A stretch of DNA of 64,000 nt from Colius striatus (lineage: Eukaryota; Chordata; Aves; Coliiformes; Coliidae): positions 34,327,031-34,391,030 of the forward strand of contig NC_084790.1 in NCBI RefSeq assembly GCF_028858725.1, written 5' to 3'. Shown here in pieces: positions 46,096-59,000 of the stretch (positions are counted from its first letter, which is position 1; every line of letters begins with the position of its first letter). Under the pieces are notes generated by a model. The model saw nothing but the letters and a program-made list of their open reading frames with translations, was not told where the DNA came from and ran no database searches. Made by a program: the position numbers and the translations under genes.

Positions 46096-49000
46096 TGTGT
46101 AGTCTGAAACAAGAGCATAAAGGTGTAACTTACCCTGTCCCCAACATAGCCACTACTTGTCAGAAAAACAGAGAGGAAGGATTCCTGTGAAGAGAACTAC
46201 CCCATCCACTCTTGTTTGAGTTGTTTTCACTTCAGGGCAGCCTTTGGAAAGTCAAAGGCTGCTCTGAACCCTGGATAGCACTCCAGCACCCAGTGCTGTT
46301 GCTGAGGAATGGTGACTTTCCCCACAGCAGATGGAGCACACATGTGATGCGCTGTACACTATGTATCATCTATTTACATCTTTTTTTTTTACATTAGTAA
46401 CAGATGGCTTGGCGTAATTATTTCTTTTTAAATTAAGGGGAAAACATATCTAAAACTTCACACATTTTCTGGAGCCTATATTTTTCATTTTTACAGCACC
46501 AATGCTAATGTCTTTAAAGAAAAGACCTCCCTCACCCTTCCCATTGCCTTCTGTGAAGAGGTGTCACGCTACAGATGCAGGTAGAGAGGACTGCAGTAAT
46601 CAAGCAGAAACTCTCCTGATCATGCAAGGGAGAGAGGAAAAAGCAGCTCTGAAGCAAGAAAGACAATAGAAAGAAGAAATGGGCTTATGGGCAGCAATAG
46701 GAGGAGAGGAGATGAAGAGAAGCATTAATGCTGACAAACTCTACTTTCAAGAGCCGGTAGCATGCTTCAGAAATATAAAACTTAGCAAAGCATAAGTTCA
46801 ACAGTCAGTTTCTTCTTGTTTCTTATTTGGCATATTAGGCTGCAGGCACTGGGTTCCTGCTGTCAAATTTTTCTCTGGAAATATGAGGCTTGGTGGGGAA
46901 GAGGTTTAATGTAAACTAGGACTTTCCCATGCTCACGTGACTTGCACAGCTGGGGCTGTAAGGAAGCTGTCAGCTTGGTTTGACTTAGCATTGCTAATAC
47001 TGTCAGAAGGAAGAAAGAGGTGCTTCTTAAGGTCATGGGAAGAGATACAGGTTAGACCAAGAGCAGCTGAAATACTGAGATGTATTTTTGAGACTACATT
47101 TGCCTGGAAAATAAAAGGTCTTTGCATGATGAGGGATGGAAAGCATCCACAAAATTGCCAGAGCAAACATCACCCACAAGCACAGAGTCCAGACTTGTGC
47201 ACTGGCAATGTGCAAGGCTGCTACTTTCTGTTGAGAGGTGACTGGGGCTTGGTGAGAGAAGGTTGTCAGAGGAGGACACAAGAAGGCTGTTGGGACACAG
47301 GGGGTTTAATCTACATCCTTACTGCAAAGGGCCATACCAGAGGGAAAAGAGCCCATCTGTCCACAACCTTGTCAATGCTTCAGTACTGTCTGTAGGCAAA
47401 TATCTGATCTACCTTGTGCCAACAGGAAAGAGCAGAGTACAGCTTTGGGTGGAAAACATTTTTGATTGCGACAAGCCCTCTGAAACATCTCTTCGAGGAT
47501 GGGCACACAGGCAATACCAAGATCTGCAGCGAGAGCTCTGGACCCCTCGTTGAGCAGTGGGCCACCGGGCACTGTGTTTGTTAAGCAGGTCTTTCCCAGC
47601 TCAGACATGTACATCTGCTGTCTGAGATGTCATTCTTTCACTAGATTATTTTGACCCATGGACCTCTGCTGCAGTAAATCAGATGATGTGCCTACTGATT
47701 CTTGCTTGGTGTTTCTTAGCAAGCAAACACAGTATGGTGGGTGGATGCAAAGCTAGTTTACATTTTTACGCTAGTTTTACTCCTCTGTAAATCCTACTCA
47801 GTAATGACTAATCCTCAAGTTGATCACCCCTACCCATTCTGATTATTTTATTTTCACTAGATTTTGGTATTTAATGAAATTTAACTGCTTAGGATCTGCC
47901 TGTTGTGATTTTTCATATGCTATAAGGACAAGGGGCTGGCTCTAAGGCAGTACCCCAATACTGCTTATATGTAGCAGCAAATTCCAAGTTGCTAGTAAAA
48001 GCAATGGCAATGAAGATTCTAGGACACAGCCCTTTGAGAAACCAGAAATACTTAAGGAGAATGCACAGAAAGAGCATGAGATTGTAAGAGAAACTATGGT
48101 AAATGCCAACAAGTATTTAGACAAGACACCAAGAATAGATGTGCTACCCCAAAGAACCCACCCATCCTGGGACTATTCATGAAACTTCTCATAATGACAG
48201 GGACAGCTTGGGCCATGAAGCTTCTGCATCATCACCTGCCATCAACTTTACGAGCAGCAACACTACCCAGGAGTCCCTTAGCTGAACTGAGGAGGACGCA
48301 AGCAAGCTGATGCTATTCTCCTTTGTGAGGAGGTGTGCAAACAGTTAATTCCTGCTGGGCTCTGGTCACTCTACCTGCAGCAGTTCAAAGAAAGGTAGCA
48401 ATGAAGATACCAAGTGACCCTTGAAGAAGCCAGGGAGCCCTGCGGTCACATCAAGGAGCACTGTGTGAGAAGGCCCATCTTCTGAACAACCACACGAGCT
48501 TTCAGGGGTGCTAGGCCAGCTACCACTTCCAGCTCAGCCCTGACCTCAGGGATCAACTTGCCTCTCCACAGTGTGAGGAAGCTTCTCTGAGGGGCTGAGG
48601 GTGCAGCAAGGGCAGCTCTTGCCTTTCTGTGGCTCCCCTCTATCATCTTGTCAATGCTGGGACCTGTTGCTGATGCTGCAGCTGCACCCTGGTCTTTCTT
48701 TTTTACTGTCTCATGCTCTTCATGAGATCAACATGGCCCCCAGTTAGGATCTGATCTCACTGTCCTTTGCAAGGCAGCCTGCCTTACTAGGGGGCTGTTC
48801 TTTAGGCATTTCCTGGCAGGTGAGTGGTTCCCTGGCTCCCTGTTTCTGTCTTACCTCTGCAAAGTGTAAAGGTCCGTCTATTTCCTTCTCCCATTCTTGG
48901 CAATGAAACATCATCTGCTGGCTTGCAAGGAGATGTTTCAGCTGTTCCCTGTGCCCCTTTGCTGCAGATCTACCATGGCATCTACAGTGCCCTTGCAAGC

Positions 49001-52000
49001 CAATGAAGGGGACATCTAAAATAACTGCTATACATTGCCTGTTTCTTCTGAACAAGGTGAAATAAATCAACAACAAAGATCTGAATCCAGGAAGGGTTTG
49101 TCTAGTAGCCTACAATGGGAAGTTCATGGGATTTCTAGAGAAGCAGATTTGCCCACACCATGTCGCCAGTCCTTGTGTTTTTAATCATCTGTCTTACATG
49201 TGGGGTTTTTTTCTAGGACTCTTGCAGTTGCACTATGATTATTGAGTTCTCTCTCTTTTTTTTTTTTATTTTCATATTGAAACAATCCCTGCTTGTGGGA
49301 TCTCTGAACAAATCCATGACAACAAGAACTCCAGGGGCTCAAAATACCTGTATGTAAATAAAGGGTAACATCGGAGAGATTATTTTTCAAAGCAATGCCT
49401 TGTTTTTCATCCAGAAAAGGCAACAATCTCAGTCAGAGAGAAAAAGTCTCTCCAGACATAACTGAAACTGTATGTAATAGCTTCTTGGTACACAGGCTCT
49501 TCTCCAGCCTCCCAATCTTCTGCCTAACTGGAGGTTTGCTTTGATGCTGTGCTGCTACAGGTCTTAATTCTTCACTTGCAGTTATCAAACCGTGAGGCAT
49601 TGCTGAGGGAAGTTAATAGATTCAGTTAGCTGGATTCAGACCCTTTGATCTTCTGGGGAAAGGGAGCAGAGCCAGGGTGCTCAGCTCCTTGCGTGCAAAG
49701 GAGGCAGAATCACGGAGCTGTAATGAACTTTCTTGAGGTTTTCAGGGTGCTACATGAGGAGTTTAACCATTTAAACAGACACATTTCTGCCTTCCTTCCT
49801 GATACGTGGCCTGTGGGAGGCGAGAGAGTTACAGGATTGTCTAGAAGGCGTATTCAGGGATAAAGTGTGAACTGCTATGGTATACAAGAAAGCAATTAAT
49901 CCAAATTTACTTTGTGATCTTTACTGCAGTGCTTATGTACCACAATAAGAAAGTGGGAGGGGAATAAACAAATCTACAAAAACCTGTAAAGAGAAATTAG
50001 ACTAGAGCAGCTTCAGGTTGGTTAGTTGGATGTTGAAGACCTCAGATGGGACGGAAACATAAACCATAAGCTGTCATAAACCAGCTCACCGAAGAGGCAT
50101 GTTCTAATAGTTATTTTGAGTCAACCTGCAACACTGTGACTCTCCTTAGAGCTGAGACACAAAGGCATCAGGCAATGCCAAATGCCGGGACTTGGTGACA
50201 AGGACAAAAAAAGACAAAAGTGTGACCTTCTGCTTCAGTAACTAAGGATGCATCCCATGGGGCAATGGGAGGCCTCTCCTTCAAAAAGACAATTTACTCA
50301 GGAGCGTTTGCACTGCCCTGTACAAAGTATGACAAGGATTACTTTCAGGTTCTGCCTCCCTATGTTGGTAAAAGAAGAAATAAGTTCCCAGAATGAAGGC
50401 AGAAAGGGCGAGGGGTGGGGGGAAACAATCCTCAACAACATATGCTAGCGTGAACAGCTTTCCATGCCACATACTCTAGCCAACCTATTAGTAACACCTG
50501 ATATACCCATGGTGCCCCATCAGTTACCTGCCAACAATGAGCAATTGACTCAATATTATCAATTATATTCCTTTCTCCTCTCCCTTTGTCCCACCAATCA
50601 AGCATCTGTTAATCATAAGAAATAATCCTCCTCTTGGAAAATATGTGACAAACAATGAGCTTTTTAAGCACCACTATATATAAAAACTCCTGGGGAAAGG
50701 TCTGCTGGCTGATGCAATCAGGTAATGTGTGTCAGAAACACCAGCACCAAGATGTGGTCAGACCAGGACTTCTGTAGTTCCATGTCTATTAAAGCCCAGA
50801 CTAGCTACCTTGAAAGCAGCTACCTTTCCACTCATCTGTCCCTTTCCTAGGCAGGACTAGACATGCAGAAACTAATTCCCACTCTGCCTGCAGAAGCATC
50901 CCAGCAGATATTCTACTGATGCCCGAGACAAAACCCTCTCCCAAGTCACTTTAGCAAGTTTTTTCTAACTTAAGCTTCATTTGCTGCAATTCAGGCTCAC
51001 CGATGCTTCCTCCAGTCATACCCAATGCAGGGAATGGTATCCCCTTCTAACACACTTAAAGACTCATGTCTTCCTCAGTCTATCCTATAGGCAAAATAAT
51101 CAGTCCCTCCAACTTTTCCACCTGGGTGTATTTTCTATCATTTTTGTCATTCTTGTGACTTTTACCTAGTATGAGCATAAACAAAGGGAGAGGAGATATT
51201 TCGATGTTCTCAGACAGGGCCATACAGTACCAATACGAGTAGACCACACAATTGGGGGTTTTCTTCATGAAGACTCATCTTGTTCCCCACTACACCTGTT
51301 GATTTAGTCCACTGAACACAGAGCAGCCCTAATGCTTCCCAAGAAAGTTCCAACAGAAGTAACCCATGGCAAGACCTGAGATGATCTAGGCATGGACGAA
51401 ACCTATCTATGACAGACTTTTACATGGGTGCTGAAGTGACAAATATCTGACACAATGCAGAGTTATGGAGAGCAGGGACATACACAGAGGCTCAATCCAA
51501 GTCATAGTCAAAGAAATTCAACAGAGATGTCCTGCTGGCCTTCTTCTGCAGAATTGATTGTTTACTATTTGGATAGGCTTCTCACAAATGAACCAAATTT
51601 GCAGTTTACAGAAAGCACCTCTACTTACCACAGTGTCTAATGACATGCTCTCTCCACCTGAAACGTCAGCAGGCCCCCGAGCCTAGAGAATCATAGACAG
51701 AATTAAATTTAGCAGCTTCTTCCTCAGGTCAAAAACACCAGTGCCCACAATGGGGCAGAAGGTGACAACCCACTAGGGCACTACATCTCAAAGAAATGGG
51801 GAAAATGAAACTTACTGCTCTGCTTCCTTGGACCAAGTGCCTGTGTGGCTTCCAGTTTTGCTGACTACAGGGCAGTTGCCTGTTTGCTTGAGAGCTGAAA
51901 GCAGAACACCTACCTACAAGTGCAACTGTACATCAGCTCTTCTAAATAAAACAGCCATCTACTCTGGCAGTCTTGGCTGAGGAACTCTCCAGTGTTTAGC

Positions 52001-55000
52001 TGAGCTTCCCATGGCAAGCAGAGAAGCATCAGACAAGGGTGCACTCCTCAAACTTCCAATCTGATTTAATAGCTTCTTACCAAATACATAACTACATGTT
52101 TTTCCATCAACACTAGAACTGTGTACCAAACAAAGGAGGTTAACAAAGTTCACCTCTGAGTCCAGAAACCTTGGCCCAACTTGGCCCTGGACAGCCCAGC
52201 TAAGACTTGTTGGACGTTTCTTAGCAGAATGGTTCTGATGTCCAGAGGTTCTCCTGGTATAAATCAAGTGCAGCACAGGATTGCAGGACAGGTCAGTCAC
52301 ATCCAGCCCTTCCCTGCCCTATGCCAGCCTCCACCCTTACAAACAAAGACTATTTCCCAATTCAGTTAATTCAACCGGATTCTCATCCACTGCTTTATGC
52401 TTTTGTTTGCTAGGAGGATTGATGTGTACAGGTGTGAATTAATCATCTGTACTGGTTTATCATCCTGAAAGCATAGTGCCCATGGACCTGATGGCACCGG
52501 TCAGACTATCAAGGGAAAATACATCTAACATACAGTATACTTTCAGGACTAAAAATATTAGAAATGTCATCATCCCTGTAATGACAATAATAAAGATGAA
52601 AACACTGAGTTGTCTATGAACATCCAGCCCACAGACACCAAGATAAGAGTTGATCAAGTCTACAGAAGAGCTACTGCCAACTTTAGCCAGGGAACAGGGA
52701 AAAGGGGGAAGAAAACAAAATTTCTCACCCAGAAAGTAATCAAAACAAATCAAAAGAATCTCTTACTTTAGTGTCGATTTATTATCATTAAAAGTTACAA
52801 GTAGGTTTAAATCTTTTTGTCTTAAAAATCTAGTATAACACACAGGTTGTTGCTACAGTTCTATGAAACCTATGGCAAAACTGTATCCCCAAATCACACC
52901 ATTCTGCCTCATCCTCACAGATGTCAATGGTGTGGCGGATAGCTCTATACAGCACTTGTCGTAAGGATGACCATTGGGTCTCATGATGCTACAAGTTATT
53001 CTGTAAGAGCCATTACATATAACTTCAGTTTTCCCCTTTGATAATAACAATCAAACATTTCACAGAGTTTTTGGTGAAGCTGTAAGAGTCCTTTAAGGAC
53101 TGTATTTTTTCCCTGCAACTGCTGCTGAAGTTTTCGGTTTTTTTTCCTCTTCTCCCCTTTAGTGACATGGCTGTCCTATTCCTGGAGCAGTGACACTGGC
53201 AATCTTTCCACATGGCATCAGGTATTCCCTTCATGTTCTGAGGCCAGCTTTACCTTTTGCATTGCTGCCAGAACAACTTTGCAGGACACAGTTCAGGAAC
53301 ACCACAGGCTCATGTATTAATGTCCAGCCTCCTGGGAGACCTAGAGCTTAAGTTGAGTTTAAGCCAAGAGCTCATGACAGCTAACTTATATCTAGTTCAG
53401 ATCTGTGTCAAGGAGCAGCAGCCAGACACTGCAGGACAGATGCATCTTCAGATCACAGCTGTTCACAAAATTCACCAGTGTCTTGCAGGACCAAAAAAAA
53501 AAAAATTCTCCACAAGCAAGCACACGTATCAGTGGAAAGGAAAGACAGCCCTGGTTGTCCAGCATTTAATGTGCTGAATTTAAGTTTATGATGTTACTCA
53601 ATATACAAAAGTAAGTAAATGCCCCTTGAGTGGAACTTTTCTGGCTAGCAGAAACATTGTGAAGGAAGAAATAGAACAAAGGCAAACTTTACGTAACTAC
53701 TCAGATCTGGCTTGTATGTGATTTCAGGTACTCGAGGTCTATTCTTCAGGAGCAGACCCCTTGGATGAACACCTTTGCAGGAACACTGCAGTAGCATGTA
53801 GAATTTGGGACCTCAACAATAACAAATCAGTAAGCAGCTTCATGTACATCTATATCCATTCTGGATTTAGAATCATGGAAAGAAAGTACAAACACAACCA
53901 TAGGATAAACATATGGAAGCAGTACTAGATCAACAGATTCTATGAACAGACTCCAGTTGTTCTGTAACAGCAGTTCACACTCTTGTCTAAGCAGACTCAC
54001 AAATTAAACTCAAGGAGAAAAAGGGGTGTTAAATTTACTAAAAAGTACACTTTTGGAATTTGCTCTCATCTGGATCCCTTGGGAAAAAAAAAAGCCCAAA
54101 AAAACAACCCAAACTCAAACCCAAACCAGAACAATCCTTATAGTAAAACTGCAAAATCCTGTCTTACCTAACATCCTAAATGACTATCCTGCTTTGCAAA
54201 TGAACCTAACATTTTATGAACAACCCACACTTACTAATAACACCATAATGACTTTAAACTGAGGTAGCCACTAAGCCATCACCGTACATTAGCAATGCTA
54301 AAAGAAAGAGCAAAGTTCAACTAAGATGCTCAAGAACAGTTAGTTTGCAAGAAAAAATCCCAGCATTCACTTCCAAAAAGTATAATTTTCTATCTTGCTC
54401 TCCTTCTCCCACTCTTGTTTCACTTCTTGTTTTTCCTCTTGTCCATCTCTTATAAACAGCAATAAACAGCTTTCCAGTTCATTTGTAAAACATCTTTGGA
54501 TTTTCAAATGATAAAGAAGGAAATTTACTTCTAAATGAAGGTTGCTTAAAACTGTGACAATAAAGAACAATATCCAACCCCAACCACTGGCATACTAAGT
54601 GCCAGCTCTATAATTTTTCTGCACATGCCCAGTGTTAGAAGTTGTGGAAGGATGCCTGCATGGGAAAGCATAGAAGTTGTGACAAGGTCCCTTCCATTTT
54701 AAGTCTCATCTGCTATACGTAAACACAAAAAGAATCACCTGTCTAATTGCCTCTTTCAAGTACTCAGGAAGCTAAATTAACATGGCAATTACCGCTCCTC
54801 TAGCTAAAAAGTACATAGCACTATCACACCCTTGACTTTTCTAGTGGCATTCATTTCTTAAAATTATTTTTCTTCTCATTACTTCTGTAGCTATGACAGC
54901 TGGTATTCCAATTCAACATGCCACCCCCCCCCCAAAATCATCTTCAAGGATAATTAATCCTTGTGCCCCTGAAAATATTTTCAGGATCTTTTTTGTAACA

Positions 55001-56035
55001 GATCTTTTTGAAAGTAATTCAGAAATCCCTCTACCCACATCCAAATCAACCAATCAACTAACCAAAAAAGCCCCAACTGAAAATCAAACACCCCAATATC
55101 TAAGTCATTTAACACTTGTATTGCAGAATGTATTTTCAGGTAAAGTCCTGTAGTATAAACATCCAGTTCTGACTTCTTTTCTCCAACTATTTAAATTTTA
55201 TGTTTCTTTCTGTTGGCTGAATGCTTTAATGCAACTAAATAAGTGCAAGTACTCCCTTTGGTCACTTCCATGTTACATACCTATCAAATAAACAAGCCTG
55301 CAGAAAAAACCCATGCTTTCATTTAAAAACAGAGCATTAACCAGTCTGGTGTGTATAATACTGGTTTCTCTACCTAAATCAAATGCTATGTGTCCATTCC
55401 CAAATACAAAAATAAAACTGTACAAACTGCATGCATCCATACATAGTGCAGTCCAAGCAATACTGAGGTGTTTTTGTCTTTGTGAAGCATGTGGATATTG
55501 GCAAACTGCAGGTGATAACTGTAGTGCGGCCCTTGGGTTTCTTCTTCCACACAGACACCCATAGCTACTTTTGTTTTAAGAAACTCTAGTCCACAACAGA
55601 GAGATGTTAAACAACTTAGCTGTGATACCTACACTGCGAACAATTTCTGAATTTCCTTATACATGTCTAGATTACCAAATAGATTTTTTGTTAGAAGTCC
55701 TTTACTTGAACTCCTTTTTCTCTCAAAGCACAAACCCCCCAAAAAGATGTTTGTTGTTTTTTTTTTTCTGATAACACACAGTTGTTCAACAGGTGAAAGC
55801 AGATGAAGGTAGTTCATTTTATCACAAAACTAATGTCATCCTTATGAAGCGCATGTAATACAGAAATTAAAGATTCCAGTTAAGCATCACCACACATTAA
55901 CCCTCCGTATTTGTGTAAAATGACCAGATATGAAATTGTTAACTACTCAAACTGTACACAGGCGCCTTGCTGTATCATAGTCATATTGTAAAACATTCTG
56001 TAACTGCCTCTGTATTTGAGTCCTTTTCATCTACT
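46096..56035. other. Gene-poor interval upstream to the RNF170 3' end
   Basis: About 10 kb containing no gene I can support. The RNF170 3' UTR must occupy part of the right end. The first clear AATAAA on the minus strand below the stop is at 52778-52783, with ATTAAA variants nearer, so its extent is open. Weak frames at 48744-49076 and 52460-53234 are treated as findings. A run of ten C lies near 54924-54933. Confidence 0.55.
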
Positions 56036-59000
56036 TCATCTGTTCAGCCGCTGCATAACCACTTCTCGGTACATGATAGAGATGTATATCAGCAGAAGGA
56101 AAATGACAAAGAAATCATCCAAGAACCCCAGAATTCCAAAGAGGGCTTCAGGAAGAAAATCCAGAGGTGAAGCCAGGTAGAGCAAAGCTCCAAGCAGACA
56201 GAGGAATATTCTGATGCGGAACATCCAGAAGAGACCCCCAACAGAAAACATCTCCCTGAAAGCATGCCGCAATAAAGTGGGCAGATCCATAATTCTTTCC
56301 ATAATCTGTGAAGAAATAACTCAACAGTTAGAATTGTGCTTTAGCAACAGTCCCATGCTAAATGTGTCTTTTTTTTTCTTCAGTCTGAAGTTTCTATTAC
56401 TACATCACAGCTTTGGAATCTGTTAAGTTTCTAACAATTGAAACAAAAAAAACCCCAGTAAGACAAGACTTCCCAGATTTACTTTTGCTGGGTAAAAAGC
56501 CAGATGTAGAATATGTATGTGTTAGAGAAACAGATAAACTGTGTTGTTCTATGCTGTAAAACATACATTTAATTCCATGAAAGATATATTGACATCTGTT
56601 AAAGAAGGAAACGCAGTGACTACTAGAGTAAAACAAATGACTGGGAAAGTGAGAAACAGCAAAGAGGTTATTTGGAGTGAAATAATGATCAGAATGGAAA
56701 CTGAATGGATTGCAAGGAAAAATCCAATAGGTAAAGTAGAATAGGTTGCAGTCCTTTAGAAACACAACACCCTCTTCAGTAGTGTGTAACCAGTGAGTAA
56801 TGTATGTTCCCAAAGGATGGATCCAGCTTCAATGTAAACTAAAGCACACATAAATGAATCCATCCCTTGCTCCTCTCCACTTTTCTACGGTGATTCTGTC
56901 ATCTTAGTGAGGGACTGCTCAGTAAAATATTCAGGTTTTTATCATGAAGCATACAGAGGTGTGAACTTTGAATTTTTTTCTGATACTGCTTCCTTTTCTG
57001 CTGTACACAGTTGCTACACAGAGCCATGGCATTAGAATGAGTTACTGTCCATTCTGAAAAGAATTCTCTAGAAAGGAATTTTGTATGTGCTTAAGGTAAT
57101 ACACCACTTGTCAATCAAAGATCATTGATCTAGACCAATTAGGGCTTTAATGCAGACTTCTGGCATGACCTCAGACTAAGGTTTAGACACAGATCCCACA
57201 GAAAGGTCTAATGGAGCCTGAAAGGTAGTTTCAATCTACCCTGGATCCAAAGTATAACTGTTTTGTGGTTTAGAACATGGGAGAAAAAAAAAAAATCACA
57301 TCTCACACTCTGTTTTGCCTCTTTAGATTGTGATTTTTTCTTGCTAATGTTTTGTACTATATCCAAGTACATGAAGACAAGCAGGGAAGTTACTAGTATA
57401 GTATATGTGTGTGTGAATTTCACCTTCCAAATCAGAGCATGAGTACAGAAGACAGGCTCGCAAGGTTGACTTTCTAAAGTCTGCAGAATTTCAAACATGT
57501 CTCTTATCTTTTTATCAAAAAGATCCCACTTTCTTCACTCAGAGAGCAGAATAAAGACTGTAATATAATCTAGAAGGAAAATTAAAAAAGCAAGACAGCA
57601 TAGAACTTAAAATCTGAGGAAGAAAGGCACAGAGCAGAACTTCATATTCTTCTAATTGGTGTAAAGAGATCAACCAACTGAATATTCTTCCTTGAGATCA
57701 CATATTTAATGAAGTATTTTTACTGATTAATTATTAATCCTTTCAAATTAATGAGTCATCATTGAAAAAGAGCCATGTACATGAATAGGGAACTCAAGGC
57801 TTTTCATAGTTCTCTCTCACAACAAAAATCCAAGTTTCCATATGTTTCCACAAATGAAAAAGACATATTTTCAAGGTTGTGGGTTTGCCCTAGCTATATG
57901 AATTTCATAAGTAAAATTTGCCCAGTCCCTAAGTATCATGAAGAGAAGATTCATATGCCAGGGTAAAAAAACCCTAAACCAACAAAATAGAAGGAAAAAA
58001 AAAAAATCACAAAGACGCTTTTAATCCCCCCTAAAATTACTGACTTCAACCCAAATTTACCCAAAACTTACAGATCTGGGCTGTCCTGAGAATCTCCGAT
58101 TGTAATCATTAACATCTTGCAATACTTGGGTTGCATCCTGCTGATCTTCACCAAAGAGTGGTAAAAACAATGTCACCTAGGCACATGAGGGAGTTTTTGT
58201 TACATACAGAACTCTTTCAAACAGAGGCATAGTAAACTATAAACAAAAACACAGAACAGGCTTTGGTTTAGTTTAATATTTAGTAACAAAATAAAATTAA
58301 TACTACTAACATGGATACTTTTCTAAGTTTTAACAAATTCCTTGCTTACAATCTTTACAGAATATTGTTAAAAATGTTATTACAAACAAGAACAAGAAGC
58401 CTCCCTCTAAGGCAGACATACAGGAAATTCTTCTGAATACTGTTGGAAAGGTTTCTGTTTCTGAAGTGGGACAGATGATCTGGAGAATAAAGTTAATTTA
58501 CCAAATTAATCTAGTCCTGTTTCTTAATCTAAAAATTGAATAAAGCACCCAATGTGGCACTCTTCTTCCATCTTTAGCATAGTCTTGCATTTCAGCAATG
58601 AGAAGTAAAACTCATACTTTTCCATACAGATGTTCAAATCATGAGCAAGGAGAATACTACAGAATAGTAAGTTAACAGAAAAACATATAAACCTTCACCT
58701 CTTCTGTAAGCATAGAGAATTCTGCTGTGTTCTTGGGTTAACTTTAATTCAAACAAAAATATTTAAGACCATATTCATGTATCTCTTATGTTATCTTTCT
58801 GTATAGGAGTTTCTGAAAACTTAAGCTTTGTATTTGGGAGTGATGTTGAGGTATATGTAGATTATCATAGAAAACACATAGCACACTAAATTATTACCAT
58901 CTTCAAAAGATCTCTCAGTACCTGGCCACTAAATATGTATCTTATTTCTGTGCAGCAGCCACATTTAGCAAATGAGAGCACAAGCAGATCTACATTCATG

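Noticed and set aside
52853-53234. A TNF-superfamily ligand, suggested by CNGSYRI and a nearby membrane span
   Set aside because: The piece is too short for a TNF homology domain, and the membrane segment lies downstream rather than upstream on the coding strand, which is the wrong order.
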